A stretch of DNA of 8,087 nucleotides from Planctomycetota bacterium. Its GTDB lineage: Bacteria; Planctomycetota; UBA1135; GCA-002686595. The stretch spans positions 1-8,087 of the forward strand of contig JAJDES010000177.1 in assembly GCA_029259675.1 (NCBI GenBank), in the 5' to 3' direction. Of this stretch, positions 1 to 6,577 are shown in pieces. A program made the translations under genes and the position numbers. The notes under the pieces are model-generated. The model saw only the letters and a program-made list of their open reading frames with translations. It ran no database searches and was not told the DNA's origin. Within the stretch, counting starts at the first letter, position 1. Each line of letters starts with the position of its first letter.

Positions 1-99
1 CTTGAGCTGGGCTTTGTGCTGTTGCAGGCACTGCTGCTGACGGCTGCTCTGGGCTCACTGCTGATTTGGGCCTTCACCAAATGGAAGCCACTGCTATGA
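1..99 (+). CDS. C-terminal end of a membrane protein (partial)
   Basis: An open frame enters from the left edge and ends at TGA 97-99. The 32 visible residues are almost entirely hydrophobic (Leu, Ala, Val, Ile, Phe) and finish with a short basic end containing Trp and Lys (TKWKPLL). This is what the last transmembrane helix and cytoplasmic tail of an inner-membrane protein look like. Its stop overlaps the start of the next gene in an ATGA arrangement, which indicates translational coupling. Because the next gene is a metal-type ABC binding protein, the permease of the same transporter is the natural guess, but 32 residues do not identify a family. It could equally be another polytopic membrane protein. 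Confidence 0.6.
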   Translation, partial: LELGFVLLQALLLTAALGSLLIWAFTKWKPLL

Positions 100-1193
100 A
101 GCTCGATTGTATTTATTTGGCGCGTAGAGAATGCAAGGCCGCTGCTCGATGCCTGTCGGTGGCACTAGTCGCTGTTCTTAGCCTCCTTGTTTGCCGCCAG
201 CTCGGGGCCCAGGGTGAGGCCGTTGAGCCCAAGTTCTTATGGACTCCGCCTAAGCATCAGACTTGTCTAGAGGGCGCCATTCCCGGAACGGACTTGGGTC
301 CAGGGCTTTCGATTCAGGGCGAAGCGCAAGCGGAAAAAGCCGTAGTGGCCACCAGCTTCTACCCAACGACTTTCTTGGCGGAGCGCCTGGGCGGCGAGCA
401 CTTCGATGTGCGTTGTCTGCTTCCGAGCGAAGAGGATCCCGTGCACTGGAAGCCCGCGACAGACGTATTGAGGCAGTTTCGAGCTGCTGACTTGATCATT
501 CTCCAGGGGGGCGGTTTGGATGCTTGGGCTCGAATCGCGAGCCTTCCACGGAGCCGTGTACTCGAAACCACACGCGGTTTTCGAGAACAACTTTTGGAGT
601 ACAGCCAGGAGCAGACCCATTCCCACGGTCGTGAGGGAGAGCACAGCCACCGCGGCACGGATCCGCATGTTTGGTTGGATCCACACCTCTTTCAATTGCA
701 AGCGCATGCAGTTGGAAAGGCGCTCACCAAGTTGTCCCCGAAGCACACTGAAGAAATTGAGCAGAGGTCAGACAAATTGAAGCTCGAAATCGACAAGTGG
801 GACAGCTCTTTGAAATCGATTGCTCCGTTACTTGATGATGAGCCACTCCTGGCCGCGCATCCCGCGTACGATTACCTCGCCAAACGCTACGGTTGGAAGA
901 TCAGCAATTTTGATCTGAATCCGATGCAGATGCCCGGGGAAGCTGATTTTGATCGCATGCGTCAGTTCGTGAGCGAGGGCGGTGCCCGATTCATTCTCTG
1001 GGAGTCGAGCCCAAGCGCCGCCGTTGAACAAGCGGTAAAGGATTCCACAGGCTTGATCAGCCTAGTGTTTTCTCCCTGTGAAAAGCGACCGCGCGATCCG
1101 GAGAAGGGCAGCGAGCTGGAGCGTCCGCTCGATTACTTGGAAGTCATGAATCGCAATGTCCAGACCCTATTGAATGCGTTGAAATCCAAATAG
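96..1193 (+). CDS. Metal ABC transporter substrate-binding protein (ZnuA/TroA family)
   Basis: This is a periplasmic solute-binding protein of the cluster A-I (zinc/manganese) type, expected to deliver a metal ion to an inner-membrane ABC permease. The chosen ATG at 96 overlaps the upstream stop and directly precedes a Sec-type signal: basic residues 10-18, hydrophobic core about 19-33, possible cleavage after LGA at 38. A longer frame from 66 is possible but gives no better signal. The family domain begins near residue 83 (VVATSFYPTTFLAERLGG). Likely metal ligands are His117 (DPVHW), His191 (DPHVWLDP) and His255 (AAHPAYDY). A short His-rich loop (His175, 177, 183, 185) lies just before the second ligand, as in zinc-specific members. 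Two things are odd: a linker of about 40 residues between signal and domain, and near residues 325-330 the sequence VFSPCEK where the family usually has an Asp-Pro-Leu motif. The length of 365 aa is somewhat above the family norm. Zinc is the likely substrate, but manganese or iron cannot be excluded. Confidence 0.88.
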   Translation: MKLDCIYLARRECKAAARCLSVALVAVLSLLVCRQLGAQGEAVEPKFLWTPPKHQTCLEGAIPGTDLGPGLSIQGEAQAEKAVVATSFYPTTFLAERLGGEHFDVRCLLPSEEDPVHWKPATDVLRQFRAADLIILQGGGLDAWARIASLPRSRVLETTRGFREQLLEYSQEQTHSHGREGEHSHRGTDPHVWLDPHLFQLQAHAVGKALTKLSPKHTEEIEQRSDKLKLEIDKWDSSLKSIAPLLDDEPLLAAHPAYDYLAKRYGWKISNFDLNPMQMPGEADFDRMRQFVSEGGARFILWESSPSAAVEQAVKDSTGLISLVFSPCEKRPRDPEKGSELERPLDYLEVMNRNVQTLLNALKSK

Positions 1194-1577
1194 CAGAGAG
1201 AAGCGCGGGGTTGGGATTTGCGGCGCGACACAACTCCGCCAAGTCAATAGCTGCCGGAACTGTGCGCAACAAAGCCCGGTCGGGGTGGGCTGGAGGGATG
1301 GCGCGCAGATTCAACCGGACGGGCAACGGGTGAAATGAACCTGAAGTCGGGACGAATTCGGGTCGGCTCGACCATTGACGGCAGAAGTGTTGCGGCTTTT
1401 TGCAAAATCTACTAACAATGGCAGGCCTGAACGGAATCGCGATTCGGAATGAGGCGTCGGTTCCGATCATTCCTGCTCATTACTTTCAGACAATTCGAAC
1501 CAGTGCTCGGTTGCTCGCTTGCAAATCGGGTTCACTCGGTCCGACGAAATTCGCCGGCAAGTCCATTGAGGGATTCC
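1194..1577. other. Intergenic region, no gene seen
   Basis: This gap of 384 bases separates the binding-protein gene from the S41-like gene. I see no convincing coding frame. The upstream extension of the S41 frame (back to 1449) reads like non-coding translation rich in Arg and Ser and lies before a clear signal peptide. Two short stem-loops are visible: AGCCC 1273-1277 with GGGCT 1287-1291, and GGTCG 1361-1365 with CGACC 1369-1373. Neither is followed by a T-run. A TTGACG at 1375-1380 resembles a -35 box, but no good -10 box lies 16-18 bases after it. The S41 gene probably has its own promoter here, not located. Confidence 0.5.
1568..1573 (+). promoter_or_regulatory. Ribosome binding site of the S41-like gene
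   Basis: GAGGGA lies four bases before the ATG at 1578. It decides the start: the longer frame from 1449 has no such site, and the 1578 start puts a signal peptide at the very N-terminus. Confidence 0.6.
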
Positions 1578-3197
1578 ATGAGAGAAGCGCGTTTTCTATT
1601 GAGTTTGTTGATGGCAACCGTGTTGGCCATTGTTTTTGCGTCCAATACACGCGCTCAGGATTTGGGCGCCAAGTATCCCGCGACGCTCGAATACAAGAGC
1701 AAGAAAGCTCCCTACTACACTTGGGAAACAGGGCCGGAGCACATCTATGCGCTGAAAAAGTTCAGCGTGGACTACGGAAAAGATTTGAAGCTTCGCCTCG
1801 GCGCTTGCGATCTGGTGATTGGGACTTCCGATGACAACGCCATGTGGGCTGTCGTTCTCCCGAACCGGCCGTCGAAGATCAAAGCGCTCGCGGGGGGCAA
1901 CGGTGAATCGATAGCTCACATTTGGTTGCGCTTTCACCCGGCTATGGTCGGAAGCCTTTTTCCCGAAAAGGAAGTGAAGGGGCCCGGCGATCCCACCTCT
2001 CTGTATTGGGCCTATAGGATTGCCAGGGCCAAGGTAGATGGTGAGTTTGGGCAGGGGCCTCTGCTCCAAGTTCCCCCCAAGGATACCGTGCTAATCGATA
2101 TGGATACTGTCGATGCGTTGCGCAGAGTTTTTACCGTTGATGTGGAGAAAGAGAAAGTCAGATACAAAAGCGGCTACGTCACGATGGCCATGCCCGCAAG
2201 CGTCAAGGCCAGCAAGAAGGATGCGGGTGAGATTATTGAGAGCGCCTGGCAAGCCTTCGATGAGTCCTACGCATTTTTCGAGGATTCGCCTGAGATGGAC
2301 TGGGCTGCGCAGCTAGATGACTTCAAGAAGCGCGCAACGTACTGCAAGACGGTGTACGACTCGGCGATACTCTTGCACCAAATGCTCGATGGTTTGCAGG
2401 ATTCGGACATCTATGTCGGTCTTTCCGATGAAATTGTCAGGAACGGCTTTCTGGAGCTGGAGTACAACGCGCGTTGGGACGCAATTCGTTCAACGCTTGG
2501 CACGGTCAATACGGAGGAGAGTATTGCTTGGAGCCTAACGCCCCAAAAAGTGGGATACATTGCGATTCTCGGCGCGATTGATGACGCCGACGTGGATACT
2601 TTTGACAAGGCGTTGGAGTCCATGGATTACAGTTGGTCCCTGATTTTGGATCTGCGCTACTTGAACAAAGGCGAGCTGGAATTCGCCGAGAAAATGGCTG
2701 GTCGCTTCCTGGCGCAAGACTCGCTGTACGGTTACTTGCAGGAACGCGAGGAGGGGGGCACCGGACTGAGAGAGAAGGTGGGCTTGACCTGCAAGTCCCG
2801 CGGAGAATGGCAATACTCTGCCCCGATTTATCTAATTCTCGGCGGCGGAACGGCGGCCGTGGGAGAGCAATTTTGCCTGATGGCCAAACAAGCGCCCAAG
2901 TGCACAACCATGGGGAGCCCAACGGGGGGCTTTAGTTTGAATCGCCGTCGCGTGGATTTGCCCGGCGGAGTATGGATGACCATTCCCGTTGGACGGGATT
3001 TGGACCTCGATGGCAATAGTTGGAAAGGCAAAGGCCTGCAACCGGATGCGATCGTCGAATTTCCGGATGAAGAATTTGATTCTACTAGCGATCCGGTTCT
3101 CTACCGCGTTCTTGAGGACGTGCTCAAGACACCCTGGGAGGATCGAATAGCTGGACGCGAAGGCGCTGTGGCGCCCGAAGCCAAAGAGGGTGAGTGA
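1578..3197 (+). CDS. Exported S41 (tricorn/IRBP-type) peptidase homologue, probably inactive
   Basis: The protein has 539 residues. Residues 1-27 form a Sec signal peptide (hydrophobic core 6-20, cleavage near TRA-QD), so it acts outside the cytoplasm. Residues about 45-205 form a region I cannot assign. Residues about 215-280 match the helical segment that leads into the tricorn-type S41 core (AWQAFDESYAFF, then a DW stretch, then LLHQMLDGLQDSDIYVGL). The core follows at about 324-495: strand VGYIAIL, LILDLR at 355-360, GGGTAAVGE at 422-430, MGSPTGGFSL at 445-454 and GKGLQPD at 484-490. In active members the segment after LxD carries a His, and the GTASAGE motif carries the nucleophilic Ser. 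Here these positions are Asp277 and Ala427. The acidic residue expected before GxGVxPD is Lys483, and the Gly-rich oxyanion loop after LDLR is altered to YLNKGE. No PDZ domain is evident. The fold assignment is fairly firm; loss of proteolytic activity is inferred from the replaced residues. It may bind peptides or act as a scaffold. It stands alone between gaps and faces the sulfatase-fold gene. Confidence 0.8.
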   Translation: MREARFLLSLLMATVLAIVFASNTRAQDLGAKYPATLEYKSKKAPYYTWETGPEHIYALKKFSVDYGKDLKLRLGACDLVIGTSDDNAMWAVVLPNRPSKIKALAGGNGESIAHIWLRFHPAMVGSLFPEKEVKGPGDPTSLYWAYRIARAKVDGEFGQGPLLQVPPKDTVLIDMDTVDALRRVFTVDVEKEKVRYKSGYVTMAMPASVKASKKDAGEIIESAWQAFDESYAFFEDSPEMDWAAQLDDFKKRATYCKTVYDSAILLHQMLDGLQDSDIYVGLSDEIVRNGFLELEYNARWDAIRSTLGTVNTEESIAWSLTPQKVGYIAILGAIDDADVDTFDKALESMDYSWSLILDLRYLNKGELEFAEKMAGRFLAQDSLYGYLQEREEGGTGLREKVGLTCKSRGEWQYSAPIYLILGGGTAAVGEQFCLMAKQAPKCTTMGSPTGGFSLNRRRVDLPGGVWMTIPVGRDLDLDGNSWKGKGLQPDAIVEFPDEEFDSTSDPVLYRVLEDVLKTPWEDRIAGREGAVAPEAKEGE

Positions 3198-3346
3198 GTA
3201 AGAGTGAACTTGTCGTGAGCGGGCGCATGACCTAAGCGTCATTGCCGCGATTGGGTGCAGCTTGCGATTTGCATTGAGGAGCAGGGACGAGGCTCATTTT
3301 CATTGTGGGTACTAAGACCGCATTCGAGCCCATGCCCCGAAAGGGG
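3198..3346. other. Convergent intergenic region with weak terminator-like hairpins
   Basis: The S41-like gene and the sulfatase-fold gene end facing each other across 149 bases. ATGAC 3227-3231 can pair with GTCAT 3238-3242 around a six-base loop. GCCCC 3334-3338 can pair with GGGGC 3343-3347 around a GAAA tetraloop; this second stem ends inside the stop codon of the leftward gene. Neither stem has a T-run on either strand, so they are poor intrinsic terminators. No gene is seen here. Confidence 0.4.
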
Positions 3347-3347
3347 C
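3334..3347 (-). terminator. GNRA-capped hairpin at the sulfatase-fold gene stop
   Basis: A five-base-pair GC stem starts at the last base of the TAG stop (3349-3347). Read on the plus strand the loop is GAAA. It could end or protect the 3' end of the leftward transcript. The missing T-run makes true terminator function uncertain. Confidence 0.3.
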
Positions 3348-4711
3348 TATTCGTCATCGCCGCTGTAGCCCAGGGCGTCGAGATCTTGGCGCATCTCCTC
3401 GCTGGTTTTACCCGCGGGAATCGGGGAACCGGGGACGGGTTTATCCTGCAAGACTTGAGCGCTTTGGACCAATCGGTCGTAATGCGCGCCCATGCTCTCT
3501 TTGCCTTTTATCTTGTTGAGTTCCCCGGGATCGTTCTTCAGATCATAGAAGCGCACGCGCTCACCATTGACGTTTGAGACAAGTTTGATGTCTCCATCAA
3601 TGATGGCTCTGTTCTTGAGTCGTTCCGCCATGACCACGGAGCCGGGCTCCCTAGGTTCTGTGAGTGAAAGGCCCTGCAGCCAAGGCTCTTTTTCACTTTT
3701 CGTCAGATCCAAAATCGTCGGTACCAAGTCAACCAAGCTGGTTAATCGACTGTTGCGAGTGCCCGCTCCCTTGCCGTCGGGGAATCGAACCAGGAGCGGA
3801 ACTCTCAGGCCCTCTTGGTAAAGGCCTCCGTGGCCGTACCAATTGTCATCATGCTGACCGAGTGCTTCGCCGTGATCCGCCGTCAGGATGATGATGGTGT
3901 TGTCCAGATAACCCGCGCTTTCCCATTCGTTGATCCAAATGCGCAATTTGTCATCCAAGTAGCGAATGGAAGCGTCGTATAGCGCGATGATGTCTTCGTC
4001 TTCACCTGGTTTTAGCTCAGCTTTTCCGTTGTAAAGGGCTTCAGCAGGCCGTCCCCGAAGTCTCTCGGCGGCACCCTCCAGGAACAGATCGCGGTAGGCG
4101 GGGGGCGGGTGGTAAATCGTTGAGTTGTCTGCTTTCAGATTGCCGCAGTGAGCGTCAAAGAGGTGCAGAAAGAGAAAGTAGGGTCTGTTCTTGGGCTTTT
4201 CCGCCAGCGCCTTCCGAACGGCGCTTTCAGCAAGTTGTGCGGAATTGCGCGCCTGGAAAACGTCGAAACCTCGATCGTAGCCGTAGCGAGTGTCAATCCA
4301 ACCGCTGCGGAAGACCGCGATGTTGTTGTACGAAAGTTCGCGCAGGCGTTCGGCCAGGGTGGGGACCTGGGGCGAGAGTGCGGTCCTCAATTCGACGCCG
4401 TGGGTGTGCGGGTAGAGCCCGGTCAGCATGCTCATGTGAGCGGTCAACGTAAATGCAGACGTGGTGTAGGCATTGTCGAAGACGACGCATTCCTGCGAGA
4501 ACTCACTGAGAAAGGGAGTCGTGTCGCGTTCGTATTCGTAGACCGACAGGTGATCTCGGCGAACCGTGTCCCACGAGATGAGAATTACCGAAGGCGGCAA
4601 GGATTCGTCGGAATTTCGGTGTTCGGGGACCTCCTGCGATTTGGGTCCACATCCAGCTGACAAGCAAAGGGACAAGGCGAAGGCGACGAGCCGAGAATGG
4701 GGGGCATCCAT
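3347..4711 (-). CDS. Sulfatase/alkaline phosphatase superfamily lipoprotein with Thr in the nucleophile position
   Basis: This 454-residue protein has a lipoprotein signal with lipobox LSAGC (Cys21), so it is probably anchored to a membrane facing the periplasm. The hydrolase fold is clear. The first metal motif is ISWDTVRRDHL (Asp48), the nucleophile segment is at 83-98, TADHGE (Asp279, His280) supplies metal ligands, and YGHGG (His294) follows. The C-terminus ends in LDALGYSGDD, a tail common in exported sulfatase-like proteins. Aligning the nucleophile segment with C/S-x-P-S-R-x4-TG places Thr88 at the Cys/Ser position, Thr90 at Pro and His92 at Arg. Formylglycine cannot form from Thr, so an ordinary sulfatase mechanism is unlikely. 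A phosphodiesterase-, phosphatase- or phosphonate-type hydrolase using Thr directly is more plausible. The substrate is unknown. The ATG at 4711 is the only possible in-frame start, because an in-frame TAA lies upstream with no alternative start codon between. It is last in a leftward series, 227 bases after the methyltransferase gene, and may have its own promoter. Confidence 0.87.
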   Translation of the reverse strand: MDAPHSRLVAFALSLCLSAGCGPKSQEVPEHRNSDESLPPSVILISWDTVRRDHLSVYEYERDTTPFLSEFSQECVVFDNAYTTSAFTLTAHMSMLTGLYPHTHGVELRTALSPQVPTLAERLRELSYNNIAVFRSGWIDTRYGYDRGFDVFQARNSAQLAESAVRKALAEKPKNRPYFLFLHLFDAHCGNLKADNSTIYHPPPAYRDLFLEGAAERLRGRPAEALYNGKAELKPGEDEDIIALYDASIRYLDDKLRIWINEWESAGYLDNTIIILTADHGEALGQHDDNWYGHGGLYQEGLRVPLLVRFPDGKGAGTRNSRLTSLVDLVPTILDLTKSEKEPWLQGLSLTEPREPGSVVMAERLKNRAIIDGDIKLVSNVNGERVRFYDLKNDPGELNKIKGKESMGAHYDRLVQSAQVLQDKPVPGSPIPAGKTSEEMRQDLDALGYSGDDE

Positions 4712-4938
4712 GGGGGCAGGGTGACATGGAACCCTTTAGCTGGAAAGTGCGATTCTTTGTTTTCGAATGAGCTTGTGGGAGCGAAAGGCAAGCTGCCACG
4801 GCCTTTTCGGTTCAAGCGTATTCGTATCGGAATAGCGTTTGAAGTGAGTGCCCCGGGGCGGGAGCTGACGCCCCAATCACATCGCGGCCGTAGCCGGTTG
4901 CGGCGATCGCGTGGGAATTCGCGGCGACGATTCGCAAC
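4712..4938 (-). other. Gap between methyltransferase and sulfatase-fold genes, with two stem-loops
   Basis: No gene is seen in these 227 bases. Just past the methyltransferase stop, GGTTGCG 4896-4902 can pair with CGCAACC 4933-4939. Further on, GGGGCG 4855-4860 can pair with CGCCCC 4869-4874 around an eight-base loop. Neither is followed by T-residues in the direction of transcription. The segment nearest the sulfatase-fold gene (4735-4850) is relatively AT-rich and could hold its promoter, but I find no good pair of boxes. Confidence 0.45.
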
Positions 4939-4939
4939 C
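4896..4939 (-). terminator. Stem-loop directly after the methyltransferase stop
   Basis: A perfect seven-base-pair outer stem (GGTTGCG with CGCAACC) begins at the final base of the TAG stop (4941-4939). The interior can form a further short CGCG/CGCG stem (4909-4912 region with 4920-4923). There is no T-run, so it may be a Rho-dependent end, an mRNA-stabilising structure or chance. Confidence 0.35.
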
Positions 4940-5592
4940 TAAAGCGAACGAATTTGAAGCGACATATGTCGATCGCTATCAATTTGAATCTTTGCATCTC
5001 CCAAGCCGGCTTGGTCGGCGAGCTCGCGCAATTCTGCGGGAGTCAGCGCAGCGTGCAGGCTCGCGCGCAGGAGTTCGCGTTGCTGCGCACTTGCCGAACT
5101 AGCGTGTTCGTCAACGAGTTCCAGGGCACGCTCCGGCGTGTCCGGCCGGTACAAGTCTCGGATCAATAGAGCGCCATCGGGCCTGAGTACACGCCGAGCT
5201 TCGCTCAAAAAACTGAGCGGTTCGGGGATGTGATGCAAAATGGTGTTGCTGAAGACGCCATCGAAAGTCGCTGTTTCAAAGGCCAGCCCCTTGGCGTCCG
5301 CCAGCTGGAATTCAATGCGCCGCGCGTGGGGCGACTGCAAGCGGTGGCGCTCGGCGTAATCGAGCATGTGTTGCGCCAGATCGACCCCTACAACCGTCAC
5401 TTCCGCGAGCGCGTCGCAAACGAGTAGGGGGATGTGTCCCGGTCCCGTGCCGATATCGAGTACGCGGCCGCGAAAACCCAGTTCCGTGATGCGCTTTACA
5501 AAGGCAGTGTTGGCGGCACTGTTGTCCATCGCATCGTAGGAACTGGCTTCGTCCTCCGTGTCCATCAATTCGGGCTCTAGTGTGCGTTCCAT
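4939..5592 (-). CDS. Class I SAM-dependent methyltransferase (type 11-like)
   Basis: This 217-residue cytoplasmic protein has the Rossmann-type methyltransferase signature. SAM-binding motif I is VLDIGTGPGHIP (44-55), the acidic end of strand 2 is VVGVDLA (67-73) and the motif after strand 3 is LADAKGLAF (97-105). The motif IV region is FDGVFSNTILHHIPEP (110-125), followed by EARRVLRPDGALLIRDL (131-147). The N-terminal stretch LEPELMDTEDEASSYDAMD is part of a recognisable subgroup, so I keep the first ATG at 5592 rather than Met10. The C-terminal third is helical (LTPAELRELADQAGL), as in many small-molecule methyltransferases. It starts 43 bases after the homocysteine S-methyltransferase family gene on the same strand and probably shares its transcript. 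The methyl acceptor cannot be told from sequence. No strong ribosome binding site is seen. Confidence 0.88.
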   Translation of the reverse strand: MERTLEPELMDTEDEASSYDAMDNSAANTAFVKRITELGFRGRVLDIGTGPGHIPLLVCDALAEVTVVGVDLAQHMLDYAERHRLQSPHARRIEFQLADAKGLAFETATFDGVFSNTILHHIPEPLSFLSEARRVLRPDGALLIRDLYRPDTPERALELVDEHASSASAQQRELLRASLHAALTPAELRELADQAGLGDAKIQIDSDRHMSLQIRSL

Positions 5593-5635
5593 CGGCTTAC
5601 TCTAGCGAATTATTCTTTGCGCGGGACATGCAGGG

Positions 5636-6556
5636 CTATCTGCGACTGAGTTTGCGAGCGGCAGCGCGCACATGTGCCGGGCCGCTGCCGCAACAACCGC
5701 CGACAATAGCCAAGTTGAAACGTTGTGAACTCGTGAGACACCAAGCGGCGAAGGCTTCCCCATCCATAGCAGTCGAAGGTGGGGCTTGCGGCGTTCCGGT
5801 GTTGGCCCAAGCCCCGAGCATCGGACCCGCTTGAAGGTGCGACATCTGTGCCAGGGCGCGATCCACAGGCTGCGGCCCGTTGCCGCAGTTAAAGGCGAGA
5901 AAGAGCGGCGCGCAATTTTCGATTTGCTGCCACAGTTCAACGGGTTTGTGTCCGCTGACAATGCTCCCGTCGGATTCGGGATGAAAGCTGAAGGCGAACG
6001 GGGGCTTGGCCGTTCCCGCAACTTGTCGCACGGCTTCGGCCGCGGCCAGGGCCTGCATGGGATCGCGCAGGGTCTCGAACAAAAGCGCGTCTACTTCCGC
6101 TTCCAACAGCCCTTCGATTGCCGGGCGCAGGCACGCGCATAATTCTGAGGACGTTAGTTCACCGCGCGAGGGCAAACCCGCTCCCGGCCCGAGGCTGCCG
6201 AGGACATAGCAAGTGGGTTCTGCCCCGCGCGCCGCCGCCACAGCCAGTCGCCCGGCCTGGTGCGCCAGGTGCTGGGCTTCATGTCCGAGGCCATGGTTTC
6301 CAAGGCTGCGCGCGTTGGCCCCGAAGCTGTTGGTGCAAAGCACGCGAGCGCCCGCCTCGATGTAATCGCGGTGCAACTGAGAGACGATTTCGGGGCGCGC
6401 GACATTGAGCGATTCCAAGCACGTCAGCTCGGAGTTCAAATGTTGCAGCAGCTCGGTTCCCAGGGCTCCATCCAAAAGCAGCGGAGCTTCGTTGAGCAGC
6501 GCGCGCTCCAGTGTGCATCGGTTGCGAATGCTGGGGCGTGATTCTTTCATGCGCAT
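5636..6556 (-). CDS. Homocysteine S-methyltransferase family protein
   Basis: This 306-residue protein belongs to the zinc-dependent family that includes MmuM, BHMT and the N-terminal module of MetH. These enzymes transfer a methyl group to a thiol such as homocysteine to give methionine. Visible hallmarks are LLLDGALGTELL (26-37) at the barrel start, CTNSFGAN (74-81), LGSLGPG (119-125) and DALLFETLRD (156-165). The zinc ligands are present: Cys224 in FNCG, and Cys288-Cys289 in GGCCGS near the C-terminus. It covers one barrel only; the folate, cobalamin and activation modules of MetH are absent. It therefore either uses S-methylmethionine or another small donor, or works with separate partners. 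ATG at 6556 is taken as the start; the ATG six bases further in (6550) is equally possible. It lies 21 bases after the Smr gene and 43 bases before a SAM-dependent methyltransferase gene, which suggests one transcript and a possible link through SAM recycling. Confidence 0.9.
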   Translation of the reverse strand: MRMKESRPSIRNRCTLERALLNEAPLLLDGALGTELLQHLNSELTCLESLNVARPEIVSQLHRDYIEAGARVLCTNSFGANARSLGNHGLGHEAQHLAHQAGRLAVAAARGAEPTCYVLGSLGPGAGLPSRGELTSSELCACLRPAIEGLLEAEVDALLFETLRDPMQALAAAEAVRQVAGTAKPPFAFSFHPESDGSIVSGHKPVELWQQIENCAPLFLAFNCGNGPQPVDRALAQMSHLQAGPMLGAWANTGTPQAPPSTAMDGEAFAAWCLTSSQRFNLAIVGGCCGSGPAHVRAAARKLSRR

Positions 6557-6577
6557 TCGTCGTGCCGCTTCCGGCCC

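Noticed and set aside
1371..1380. Ten-base direct repeat ACCATTGACG, also at 3563-3572
   Set aside because: The second copy lies inside the coding part of the sulfatase-fold gene; a single short match in 8 kb is expected by chance.
1375..1416. Promoter starting with TTGACG upstream of the S41-like gene
   Set aside because: No acceptable -10 box lies 16-18 bases downstream; the nearest AT-rich hexamer is at 22 bases.
1449..1577. Longer N-terminal extension of the S41-like protein
   Set aside because: The extra 43 residues look non-coding and would bury a clear signal peptide; GAGGGA before ATG 1578 supports the shorter start.
4148..4660. 170-codon open frame on the plus strand
   Set aside because: It is the complement shadow of the sulfatase-fold gene, whose conserved motifs fix the minus strand as coding.
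6154..6405. Open frames opposite and beside the homocysteine methyltransferase gene
   Set aside because: They are shadows of a gene with intact zinc-site and barrel motifs.
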